Of a DNA stretch of 5,218 bases, positions 1 through 5,218 are shown one piece after another (within the stretch, counting starts at the first letter, position 1; the number at the start of each line of letters is the position of its first letter). Both the position numbers and the translations under genes were made by a program. The notes under the pieces were generated by a model. That model was not told where the DNA came from. It searched no databases and worked only from the letters and a program-made list of their open reading frames with translations. The stretch spans positions 1-5,218 of the forward strand of contig JANXVV010000570.1 in the NCBI GenBank assembly GCA_025351525.1, given 5' to 3'. Origin of the DNA: Humisphaera sp. Lineage in GTDB: Bacteria > Planctomycetota > Phycisphaerae > Tepidisphaerales > Tepidisphaeraceae.

Positions 1-185
1 ACGCGATTTTCCAGAGCCGGCATCGGCTTGAGTTCGAGCCGCCGCCATCGGCGGCGATCGGCAATTCCCCCGTATCCCAGCGCCGTCGCCTCTGCCGCCG
101 CCCAATGCCGGGTCGCGCGCTCGTTCATCGAAGACCGCAGACTTACGAACTTCTTCCGAATCCCTTCGGCGATCAAAATGTCCAT
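1..185 (-). pseudogene. ISAzo13-like transposase, N-terminal fragment, probably degenerate (runs off left edge)
   Basis: Reading the minus strand from the ATG at 185-183 gives an open frame of 61 codons to the window edge. Its first ~41 residues include IRKKF, then MNERATRHWAAAEATALGYGG. This matches, from memory, the N-terminus of ISAzo13-family transposases (the 'Rhodopirellula transposase' DDE family), which carry a 'L-ER--R-WAA-EA-ALG-GGI' block followed by a helix-turn-helix. After GGIA the frame turns into an Arg/Trp-rich run (DRRRWRRLELK) that does not look like the expected 'VA-ATGLS--T' segment. The +1 frame there shows a GSNSS stretch closer to expectation, so one or more indels are likely. 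No Shine-Dalgarno is visible; the ATG lies 6 nt from a TATAAT box. The catalytic DDE domain would lie outside the window. It could instead be an intact divergent member. Family call is fairly sure, decay less so. Confidence 0.5.
40..56. repeat. Perfect 7-bp hairpin with 3-nt loop inside the transposase fragment
   Basis: CGCCGCC at 40-46 and GGCGGCG at 50-56 are perfect reverse complements separated by ATC. The palindrome falls where the transposase fragment stops resembling its family. Such a perfect short palindrome is a known kind of site for template-switch (quasi-palindrome) mutation, so it may mark the event that broke the frame. In GC-rich DNA it may also be chance. Confidence 0.35.
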
Positions 186-191
186 CCGTAT

Positions 192-200
192 ATTATAACA
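192..200 (-). promoter_or_regulatory. Extended -10 promoter (TGTTATAAT) for the minus-strand transposase fragment
   Basis: On the minus strand 200-192 reads TGTTATAAT, a perfect TGnTATAAT extended -10 for a housekeeping sigma factor. It stands in a small AT-rich island within GC-rich surroundings. No -35 hexamer is recognisable at 16-18 nt, as is common with extended -10 promoters. The ATG at 185 begins 6 nt after the box, so transcription would start at or near the start codon and give a leaderless message. The same island carries weaker -10-like strings on the plus strand (TATTAT 191-196, TATAAC 194-199), so it may also serve the ABC operon. Confidence 0.45.
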
Positions 201-225
201 CAAGGCGGCGTGCCGCTATGCAGGC

Positions 226-231
226 TACAAT
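226..231 (+). promoter_or_regulatory. Candidate -10 box upstream of the ABC operon
   Basis: TACAAT at 226-231 is one mismatch from TATAAT and lies 29 nt before the ATG at 261. It would place a transcription start near 238 and a leader of about 23 nt. No convincing -35 is present at 16-18 nt. A weak purine-rich stretch GAGAAAGG (241-248) could be the ribosome binding site, at a rather long 12-nt spacing. This is a weak call. Confidence 0.2.
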
Positions 232-260
232 GTCCGGACTGAGAAAGGCCGCGACTTCCG

Positions 261-1028
261 ATGATGACTAACACGATGCCCTCGATGACCGCCGAGACGC
301 ACAGTACCGACACGGCGGCTTTGCCGATGGTGGCGACTGCAAACCTCACCAAAACCTATGGCTCCGGGCCGGGCGCCTTCACGTCGCTGCACGAGGTGTC
401 GATGACGATCCCGCGAGGTCGCTTCGTGGCGTTGCTTGGCCGAAGCGGGTCGGGGAAAAGCACGCTGCTCAATCTGCTGGGCGCGGTAGATCGGCCCACG
501 TCCGGATCGATCCGGGTGGCCGGCACGGACCTCACTCAATTGTCGGATGCGCAACTTGCTTTGATCCGGCGTCGACGGCTGGGGTTTGTGTTTCAATCGT
601 TTCACCTTCTGCCCGACCTGACCGCCTTCGATAATATCGCGGTGCCGTGGGTGCTGGACCGCACGCTGACCGGCGAGCGCCGGGCGGAGATTCATGCCCT
701 GCTGGATCGGTTGGGTTTGGCGGATAAAGCCCGCCGATACCCGGATGAACTCTCGGGCGGTGAGCAGCAGCGCATCGCGCTGGCGCGGGCGGTGATCCAT
801 CGGCCGGAGCTTATTTTGGCCGATGAACCGACCGGAAATCTCGACGCGCAGAGCGGGCGAATCATTCTGGATTTATTGGTGGAACTGCATCGCGAATATG
901 GGGCGACGGTGGTGATGGCGACGCACTCTTCCGAGGCCGCCGAGCGATGCGATGAGCGCATTTTGCTGGCCGATGGTCGAATCGTCGATTCCGGCGGGAC
1001 GACGTGCGGTGAGAGGGCTGATCTGTGA
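261..1028 (+). CDS. ABC transporter ATP-binding protein, MacB/LolD (FtsE-like) type
   Basis: This 255-residue protein is the cytoplasmic ATPase that powers the permease encoded next. All nucleotide-binding motifs are visible and look intact: Walker A GRSGSGKST (60-68), Q-loop Gln112 in FVFQSFHLLP, signature LSGGEQQR (164-171), Walker B ILADEP (185-190, Asp188 and Glu189), D-loop GNLD (192-195) and switch His222 in MATH. 'FQ-F-LLP-LTA-DN' and 'ADEPTGNLD' are typical of the LolD/MacB/YbbA group. The first ~25 residues precede the ABC fold and contain four Met codons (261, 264, 276, 285), so the exact start is uncertain; 261 is chosen as the first, with GAGAAAGG 12 nt upstream. Its stop overlaps the permease start (GTGA), implying translational coupling and a stable complex. 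Function as ATPase is secure; the substrate is not known. Confidence 0.93.
   Translation: MMTNTMPSMTAETHSTDTAALPMVATANLTKTYGSGPGAFTSLHEVSMTIPRGRFVALLGRSGSGKSTLLNLLGAVDRPTSGSIRVAGTDLTQLSDAQLALIRRRRLGFVFQSFHLLPDLTAFDNIAVPWVLDRTLTGERRAEIHALLDRLGLADKARRYPDELSGGEQQRIALARAVIHRPELILADEPTGNLDAQSGRIILDLLVELHREYGATVVMATHSSEAAERCDERILLADGRIVDSGGTTCGERADL
1011..1016 (+). promoter_or_regulatory. Ribosome binding site deciding the GTG start of the permease
   Basis: GAGAGG lies inside the end of the ATPase gene, 8 nt before GTG at 1025. It supports that GTG as the true start, which creates the 4-nt GTGA overlap with the ATPase stop. Other candidate starts further in would cut into the first membrane segment. 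Confidence 0.6.
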
Positions 1029-3595
1029 CAACTCGTACGAACTCTCTTGGCTTCCTCAGCTTTCTCGCCCGGTTCTCCGGCGGGCATTTCCGGCGGCATC
1101 GACTTGAAGCCTTCTTATGCCTCATCGGCGTGGCGCTCGGCGTGGCGGTGGTGGTGGCGATCGACTCGGCGGTGGAAGCCTGCGTGCAGAGCTTTCAAGG
1201 GGCGGTTCAATCCCTTGCCGAGAGGTCGACGCACAGCATCTTCGCGCAGGAAGGGAAAATCGCGGATGAGGTGTTCATCCGGTTGCAGCTTCAAAAGCTA
1301 CCTTATCCGATGGCCCCGATCATCGATCGAGGTGTGCTGATTGCGGGGCCGAAAGCAGATGCTCCCCTCGTCGCGCATCTGATGGGAGTGGATATTTTCT
1401 CCGAACGAAATCTGCGGACGTTTACGCAGATGCAGTTGTCGCTCGATGAGGATGCGCTGCAACGATTTCTGACGGAGCCGGGGCAGGTGGTGTTGGTGGA
1501 ATCATTGGCAAATCGGCTGGGGATCAAGCCGGGGGATGCGATCCGGTTGACGGTCGGGCAGGGCCGCGCGAAGGCGACGGTGCTGGATATATTCAAGCCC
1601 ACCGGCGTGGCACAGGCGCAGCTCACCGAAGTCATTCTCTGTGACTTGGCCACCGCCCAGGAATTGGCCGGTTCGGTCGGTAATATCGATCGGATCGATC
1701 TGCATCTGGACTCGGAGGCGGATGAGAAAGCGATCGTCGCCGCGCTCCCGCCGGGATTGGTACTGCGATCGACCGGACAACAATCCTCCACGCTCAGCGA
1801 GCTGATTCAAGCGTACAAACTCAATCTCAACGCCCTCTCGCTGATGGCGAGTTTCGTGGCGGTTTTCATCGTCTACAACAGCATGCTGATCTCCGTTCAG
1901 CAGCGGGCGAAGAGCCTCGGCATTCTTCGCTGCCTCGGTGCCTCCCGCGCTCAATTGGCGGCGACCTATCTGGCGGAGGCGTTCCTCTTTGCGGTGGTCG
2001 GCGGCGTGGTCGGCGTCATCGGGGGATGGCTGCTTTCAAAGCTGATGGTCGGTTTGGTCGCCACTACCATCAACGATCTGTACGTCGCCGTTCGACCCGG
2101 GCCGGTGATGCTGAGCGCATTTGCGTTCGCCAAAGGTTTGGCCCTGTCGACGGCAAGCTGTCTCGTCGGGGCGACGGTGCCTTTGTTGAGAGCCTCGCGA
2201 ACGCAACCGGTGAATATCTTCCGCACCACCGCCCGCGCCGATTCCTCGGGGCGCACGGCGAAATACTTACTGTGCCTCGGGATCGGGTTGTTGATCCTCT
2301 CCGTCGTCCTGTATGCCTTGCCGAGCAGTTCGCCTCTCATCGGTTTTGCGATGGCCCTGTTGATCGCATCGGGCTTCGCATTCGTCTGCCCGTGGATGGC
2401 TCGACTGGCCTGCGGGGCGGTCGCGGCGATCTCGCGGCCTTTGCAATGGCTGCCCCTGCAGATGGCCGCTTCCGGCGTGAAGCGATCGCTCGGAATCACC
2501 GGGGTCGCCATCGCGGCCACCATGCTGGCGTTGTCGATGAACGTCGGGGTGCGAACGATGGTCAGTTCCTTTCGCGGCGCGCTCGGGCAGTGGATCGAGC
2601 AGCGGTTTGCCGCCGATGTTTTCGTGGGCCCGGAACTGCTGGTCAATCACAAGATCGATGCGATGCTCGATCCCGCGGTGCAGGGTTGGGTGGCGCTGCA
2701 ACCGGAAGTGCGGAAGGCGATCGAGTACCGCGCCCGCAACTTCGATTACGCGGGGAAGTCAATCCTGCTCACGGCGACGGACGTGGCCGATCTGATGGCG
2801 AATCATTCGCTGCCGATGAAGCAGTCTGGAATCGGTCGGCCATTCGATCCCGGCCGCGATGCGTTGATCAGCGAACCGCTGGCCGGTCGGACGAAACTCA
2901 AAATTGGCGATCCGATCGAACTGGCATCCCCCACGGGCCGCCATCGCTTCACGGTCTATGCCATTTTTTTCGATTTCGGTTCCGAACGCGGGCAGGTGAT
3001 GCTGGATCGGCATACCTATGCCGCGCGGTGGAACGATGCGGGGATCAATTCGCTGCACGTCCGCCTTCAACCCGGCACCGATCCGGAGATTCTGGCGGCG
3101 AGGTGGTCCGAACATCTGCACCGCGATTACCCGGTGGTCGTCAACAGCTTTGGTCATGTGAAATTGGAAATCATGAAAGTGTTCGATCGAACTTTTAAAG
3201 TGACCGAGGTGCTCACCTGGTTGGCGGGCGGTGTGGCTTTCTGCGGATTGGCGGGATCGCTGCTGTCCATTTCGCTCGCCCGCCGAAAGGATTACAGCGT
3301 GCTGTCGGCGGTGGGAATGTCGGGCCGGCAGACGGCGCTGTGGATGCTCGGGCAGGGAATGATCATCGCCTGGACATCCGCTCTGGTCGCCGCCGTCGCG
3401 GGGACGGCGCTGGCGTATGTGCTGGCGTATGTGATTCAATTTCGATCGTTTGGCTGGAGCATTCCCACGCATCCCTTGCCGCGCTTTTGGATCGAGAGCT
3501 GGTTGCTCGCGTCGACTGCGGCAATCGTGGCGACGATTTATCCGGCGGTTCGACTACGGGCGGATTCATCGGCGGGGAATCTGCGGCAAGAATAG
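1025..3595 (+). CDS. ABC transporter permease with two FtsX domains (LolC/E-, MacB-, YbbP-like)
   Basis: This 856-residue inner-membrane protein should be the transmembrane half of the transporter. Hydrophobicity read by eye gives about ten membrane segments: near 28-50, 266-289, 312-336, 364-386, 413-431, 436-458, 488-507, 727-750, 774-803 and 824-842. Two large extracytoplasmic domains lie at about 51-262 and 510-725. Each half has an FtsX/MacB_PCD-like core with the cytoplasmic coupling motif after its membrane helix: RAKSLGILRCLGASRAQ (294-310) and RKDYSVLSAVGMSGRQ (754-769). So two permease units are fused, as in YbbP-type proteins (about 800 residues, ~10 helices), whereas LolC and LolE are separate ~400-residue chains. 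The family uses ATP to drive periplasmic conformational work rather than classical substrate passage. No MacA-type fusion protein is nearby. Start codon is GTG. Family is sure; substrate unknown. Confidence 0.92.
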   Translation: MTTRTNSLGFLSFLARFSGGHFRRHRLEAFLCLIGVALGVAVVVAIDSAVEACVQSFQGAVQSLAERSTHSIFAQEGKIADEVFIRLQLQKLPYPMAPIIDRGVLIAGPKADAPLVAHLMGVDIFSERNLRTFTQMQLSLDEDALQRFLTEPGQVVLVESLANRLGIKPGDAIRLTVGQGRAKATVLDIFKPTGVAQAQLTEVILCDLATAQELAGSVGNIDRIDLHLDSEADEKAIVAALPPGLVLRSTGQQSSTLSELIQAYKLNLNALSLMASFVAVFIVYNSMLISVQQRAKSLGILRCLGASRAQLAATYLAEAFLFAVVGGVVGVIGGWLLSKLMVGLVATTINDLYVAVRPGPVMLSAFAFAKGLALSTASCLVGATVPLLRASRTQPVNIFRTTARADSSGRTAKYLLCLGIGLLILSVVLYALPSSSPLIGFAMALLIASGFAFVCPWMARLACGAVAAISRPLQWLPLQMAASGVKRSLGITGVAIAATMLALSMNVGVRTMVSSFRGALGQWIEQRFAADVFVGPELLVNHKIDAMLDPAVQGWVALQPEVRKAIEYRARNFDYAGKSILLTATDVADLMANHSLPMKQSGIGRPFDPGRDALISEPLAGRTKLKIGDPIELASPTGRHRFTVYAIFFDFGSERGQVMLDRHTYAARWNDAGINSLHVRLQPGTDPEILAARWSEHLHRDYPVVVNSFGHVKLEIMKVFDRTFKVTEVLTWLAGGVAFCGLAGSLLSISLARRKDYSVLSAVGMSGRQTALWMLGQGMIIAWTSALVAAVAGTALAYVLAYVIQFRSFGWSIPTHPLPRFWIESWLLASTAAIVATIYPAVRLRADSSAGNLRQE

Positions 3596-3611
3596 AATGC
3601 GCGCGATTCTG

Positions 3612-3797
3612 TAGCATGGGCTACCAGCCCATGTTCGCGGTACCCCGCGATGTCGATCGGTACTCCGGTCGACTTAAGCCAAAGCGAAGCGCTCTTCGTA
3701 CTATGGGAAAAGAAAGATCGCTGCGCTCTGACTGGATCGACCGGAGTACCGGTCAATGCCGTGGGGTACCACGGCCATGGGCAGGTTGCCCATGCTA
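3612..3797. repeat. 186-nt inverted-repeat (MITE/REP-like) element with 61-nt arms made of nested hairpins
   Basis: Left arm 3612-3672 and right arm 3737-3797 are inverted repeats that align without gaps, 50 of 61 positions matching by hand. Each arm is itself three hairpins in a row. Left: CATGGGCT/AGCCCATG (3615-3622, 3626-3633), TCGCGG/CCGCGA (3635-3640, 3645-3650), GTCGATCGG/CCGGTCGAC (3652-3660, 3665-3673, one G·T). Right, in mirror order: GACCGG/CCGGTC (3739-3744, 3749-3754), GCCGTGG/CCACGGC (3758-3764, 3769-3775), CATGGGCA/TGCCCATG (3776-3783, 3787-3794). The 64-nt centre holds one more small hairpin (CGAAG/CTTCG, 3685-3698). No convincing target duplication or transposase is seen. It fills most of the 3596-3850 gap between permease and lipocalin genes. 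With no T-run after the stems it is not a standard terminator, but it could alter expression of the downstream gene. Confidence 0.85.
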
Positions 3798-3838
3798 TTT
3801 GAATGCCGTCGCCGTTCGCGTCGCGGATTTGAAGAAAT

Positions 3839-3844
3839 AAAGGA
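3839..3844 (+). promoter_or_regulatory. Ribosome binding site for the lipocalin-like gene
   Basis: AAAGGA ends 6 nt before the ATG at 3851, close to ideal spacing. This supports 3851 as the current start, even though the encoded first ~20 residues are unusual for a signal peptide. No clear promoter is seen in the 53 nt between the palindromic element and this start. Confidence 0.6.
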
Positions 3845-3850
3845 TCGAAT

Positions 3851-5098
3851 ATGCCATCGGTTTGTATTTGGTGCGAAAGAAATGCACGGGCGGGATGCCC
3901 ATGCCACCTTTTTCAGTTCGTTCTATTGACCGCACTGGCGTTTACCGGCGTTGTGGCGGCGGAAACTCCGGCGGCGATTCCGGCCACATCGCCTTCGCCG
4001 GAATTCCTGCGCGCACTGGCGCCGCGCGAGTGGAATTTCCCGCGCGATCATGGCCGACACGACGGCTACAAAACCGAGTGGTGGTATTTCACCGGCAATT
4101 TGCGCGATCAGGCCGGGCGGCGCTTCGGTTATCAACTGACCTTCTTTCGCACGGCTTACATTCCGACGACCACCACCCGGCCAAGTCTCTGGGGAATGAA
4201 CGAACTGTTCTTCGCCCACGCCGCCATTTCCGATGTATCGGGGAAAGTGTTTACGTTCCAGGATCGACTCCAACGCGGCCTGCCCGGTTTGGCTACGGCT
4301 TCGGATCAAACGCTCGATGTCTCGTTGCTGGACTGGTCCGCGAAATTGGACGGGGCGAAAATTGAGAAAGGTGGCATGGGCGTCTCGCCCATGTCTTTGA
4401 CTTATGCAAAACAGAGGCAAGACGCCCATGCCACCGAATCCATCCACTTGCTGGCCAACGAGAAAGGTTTCTCGATAGATCTGACCTGCTCCATCCCGCG
4501 CGAACCGATCCTGCAAGGCACCGGTGGACTGAATGCCAAAGGTGTGCAACCGGGGCAGGCTTCCTATTATTATTCGATGACCCGCCTGCCGACGCACGGC
4601 ACACTCGAAACCTCGAACCAAAAATTCACGGTCGACGGAATCTCCTGGATGGATCACGAATTTTCCAGCAATGCACTCGGCAAAAATCAAACGGGTTGGG
4701 ACTGGATCAGCCTTTCGTTGGCCGATGGAACCGATCTGATGATCTACCGCATTCGCAATCGCGAGGGTGGATCGGATTATCTTTCCGGCACGCAGATTTC
4801 CACCGACGGCAAACCCCGATATCTCACGGCGGACGAAATCAAGCTGGAGAGTTCCAAGCCCTGGAAAAGCCCGAACAGCGCGGGAAGCTATCCGCAGGAA
4901 TGGAAAGTGCAGTTGAAAGATCGCCCGGCCATCACCGTTCGAAGCGTGATGCCCGGCCAGGAACTGACGACGCCGCATTCGACGAATGTGAATTATTTTG
5001 AAGGGGCGGTGGATGCCTTGGACGACAAGGGACATTCGATCGGCGAGGGCTATCTGGAGATGACCGATTACGCCAAATCGATCAACGGTGGGATGTAG
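3851..5098 (+). CDS. Secreted AttH-like / CrtC-like lipocalin-domain protein, carrying repeat-derived peptide insertions
   Basis: This 415-residue protein belongs to the calycin/lipocalin-like family often annotated 'carotenoid 1,2-hydratase' or AttH. Seen in order: hydrophobic signal core FVLLTALAFTGVVAA (23-37, likely cleavage before Glu38), DGYKTEWWYFTGNL (71-84), FGYQLTFFR (92-100), FAHAAISD (121-128), SYYYSMTRL (238-246), SWMDHEFSS (265-273), WDWISLSLADGTDLMIYRIR (283-302) and a C-terminal NYFEG…GYLEMTDY (381-407). These are hallmark blocks of a two-barrel lipocalin fold. In this family such proteins are frequently encoded beside ABC ATPase and FtsX permease genes, as here, so a periplasmic lipid-related role with that transporter is likely; carotenoid hydration is not supported by context. 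Residues 174-195 come from an in-frame 66-nt palindromic repeat, and residues ~12-20 from another repeat arm. The family blocks on both sides are intact, so the gene appears functional. Confidence 0.88.
   Translation: MPSVCIWCERNARAGCPCHLFQFVLLTALAFTGVVAAETPAAIPATSPSPEFLRALAPREWNFPRDHGRHDGYKTEWWYFTGNLRDQAGRRFGYQLTFFRTAYIPTTTTRPSLWGMNELFFAHAAISDVSGKVFTFQDRLQRGLPGLATASDQTLDVSLLDWSAKLDGAKIEKGGMGVSPMSLTYAKQRQDAHATESIHLLANEKGFSIDLTCSIPREPILQGTGGLNAKGVQPGQASYYYSMTRLPTHGTLETSNQKFTVDGISWMDHEFSSNALGKNQTGWDWISLSLADGTDLMIYRIRNREGGSDYLSGTQISTDGKPRYLTADEIKLESSKPWKSPNSAGSYPQEWKVQLKDRPAITVRSVMPGQELTTPHSTNVNYFEGAVDALDDKGHSIGEGYLEMTDYAKSINGGM
3883..3908 (-). repeat. Solo palindromic repeat arm in the signal-peptide coding region
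   Basis: Read on the minus strand this begins GGTGGCATGGGC, identical to the first 12 nt of the intragenic repeat at 4370, and continues as an imperfect CATGGGC…GCCCGTG hairpin (plus strand: CACGGGCG 3885-3892, loop GGA, TGCCCATG 3896-3903; one G·T-type and one A·C-type mismatch). Its reading in the lipocalin frame gives the odd ARAGCPCH segment. No second inverted arm is found nearby. Confidence 0.7.
4370..4435. repeat. 66-nt inverted-repeat element inserted in frame in the lipocalin-like gene
   Basis: GGTGGCATGGGCGTC (4370-4384) and GACGCCCATGCCACC (4421-4435) are perfect 15-bp inverted repeats. The match continues inward to 4389/4416 with one mismatch. The left arm also forms its own hairpin CATGGGCG-TCT-CGCCCATG (4375-4393), the same architecture as the ends of the 186-nt element; the right arm's inner half is decayed. 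The repeat starts and ends on codon boundaries and is exactly 22 codons long (residues 174-195, GGMGVSPM…QDAHAT), without a stop. Confidence 0.85.
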
Positions 5099-5102
5099 GG
5101 GT

Positions 5103-5106
5103 GGAG
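5103..5106 (+). promoter_or_regulatory. Ribosome binding site for the partial 3' gene
   Basis: GGAG lies 6 nt before the ATG at 5113 and is the main reason to prefer that start over the GTG at 5101 in the same frame. Confidence 0.4.
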
Positions 5107-5112
5107 TGGCTC

Positions 5113-5218
5113 ATGGGACTCGATACGGTCAGATTCAAAACACCTCAAATGGCACGCTCAATAGTCGATAGGGTTAGAGATCAAGGTGAAAGTTATCGTC
5201 GCATCAGCAACGATACTG
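5113..5218 (+). CDS. Partial hypothetical protein, N-terminus only (runs off right edge)
   Basis: The only plus-strand frame still open from about 5101 to the window end starts with ATG at 5113 behind a GGAG Shine-Dalgarno, 14 nt after the lipocalin stop. The 35 visible residues begin MGLDTVRFKTPQMARS and continue with a charged, probably helical stretch ending in GESYRRISNDT. I do not recognise it. 'VRDQGESYRRISNDT' could be the first helices of a DNA-binding helix-turn-helix of the XRE kind, but too little is visible to say so. Its bases are noticeably more AT-rich than the upstream operon, suggesting a separate origin rather than a fourth operon member. The short length makes a chance open frame possible. 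Confidence 0.45.
   Translation, partial: MGLDTVRFKTPQMARSIVDRVRDQGESYRRISNDT

Noticed and set aside
2026..3198. 390-codon plus-strand open frame inside the permease gene.
   Set aside because: An Arg-rich out-of-frame shadow; the permease frame has conserved FtsX motifs and membrane segments across the same interval.
3615..3660. The CATGGGCT/AGCCCATG and TCGCGG/CCGCGA stems as a rho-independent terminator for the permease.
   Set aside because: No run of T follows the stems and the same structures are repeated in mirror order and inside a coding sequence, which fits a repeat family better.
3595..3806. GAATGC direct repeat (3595-3600 and 3801-3806) as a possible target-site duplication of the palindromic element.
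   Set aside because: The copies sit at unequal distances from the ends (11 and 3 nt) and the first overlaps the permease stop; most likely chance.
3340..3840. Open frame running from inside the permease through the whole 186-nt element (contains SMGYQPMF…).
   Set aside because: Its first half is the permease in another frame and the rest is palindromic repeat; no ribosome binding site or family match supports it as a gene.
3851..3910. Lipoprotein signal at the cysteines of residues 16-18.
   Set aside because: These cysteines precede the hydrophobic core and have no lipobox before them; a standard signal peptide with cleavage after VAA fits better.
3612..4435. The recurring hairpins as a CRISPR array.
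   Set aside because: Copies are few, spaced irregularly, occur in opposite orientations and inside a gene, with no uniform spacers and no cas genes.
3923..5035. Long minus-strand open frame of 370 codons opposite the lipocalin gene.
   Set aside because: It is an antisense shadow of GC-rich coding sequence; the plus-strand frame carries clear family motifs and this one shows none.

Overview
This GC-rich window looks like chromosomal DNA from a planctomycete or a close relative. Three things point that way: an N-terminal fragment resembling the ISAzo13 ('Rhodopirellula transposase') family, dispersed CATGGGC…GCCCATG palindromes of a kind I associate from memory with PVC-group genomes, and the protein style. 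The assignment is inference; no rRNA or marker gene is present.

Layout. Positions 1-185 (minus strand) hold the start of an ISAzo13-like transposase that runs off the left edge and seems to lose its frame after about 41 codons. A perfect extended -10 promoter (192-200, minus strand) sits directly upstream of it. Positions 261-1028 encode an ABC ATPase of the MacB/LolD type. It overlaps by 4 nt (GTGA) a large two-domain FtsX-type permease at 1025-3595. A 255-nt gap follows and is mostly filled by a 186-nt palindromic element (3612-3797). Positions 3851-5098 encode a secreted lipocalin-like protein of the AttH / CrtC-like ('carotenoid 1,2-hydratase'-annotated) family. A new reading frame with its own Shine-Dalgarno begins at 5113 and leaves the window at the right edge.

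How the genes work together. ATPase, fused permease and AttH-like lipocalin form a recognisable cassette. The ATPase and permease should make an inner-membrane machine of the LolCDE/MacB/YbbAP mechanotransmission class. The exported calycin-fold protein is a plausible periplasmic handler of a hydrophobic or lipid-like ligand. The substrate is unknown.

The most interesting signal is the repeat family. The same 8-bp-stem, 3-nt-loop hairpin core occurs four times within 0.8 kb. Two copies form the ends of the 186-nt intergenic element, whose arms differ by substitutions that largely preserve local base pairing. One copy is part of a 66-nt inverted repeat lying exactly in frame inside the lipocalin gene, where it adds 22 residues. 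One solo arm lies in the signal-peptide coding region of the same gene. This looks like a mobile or REP/MITE-like palindrome family that tolerates, or prefers, insertion into genes.
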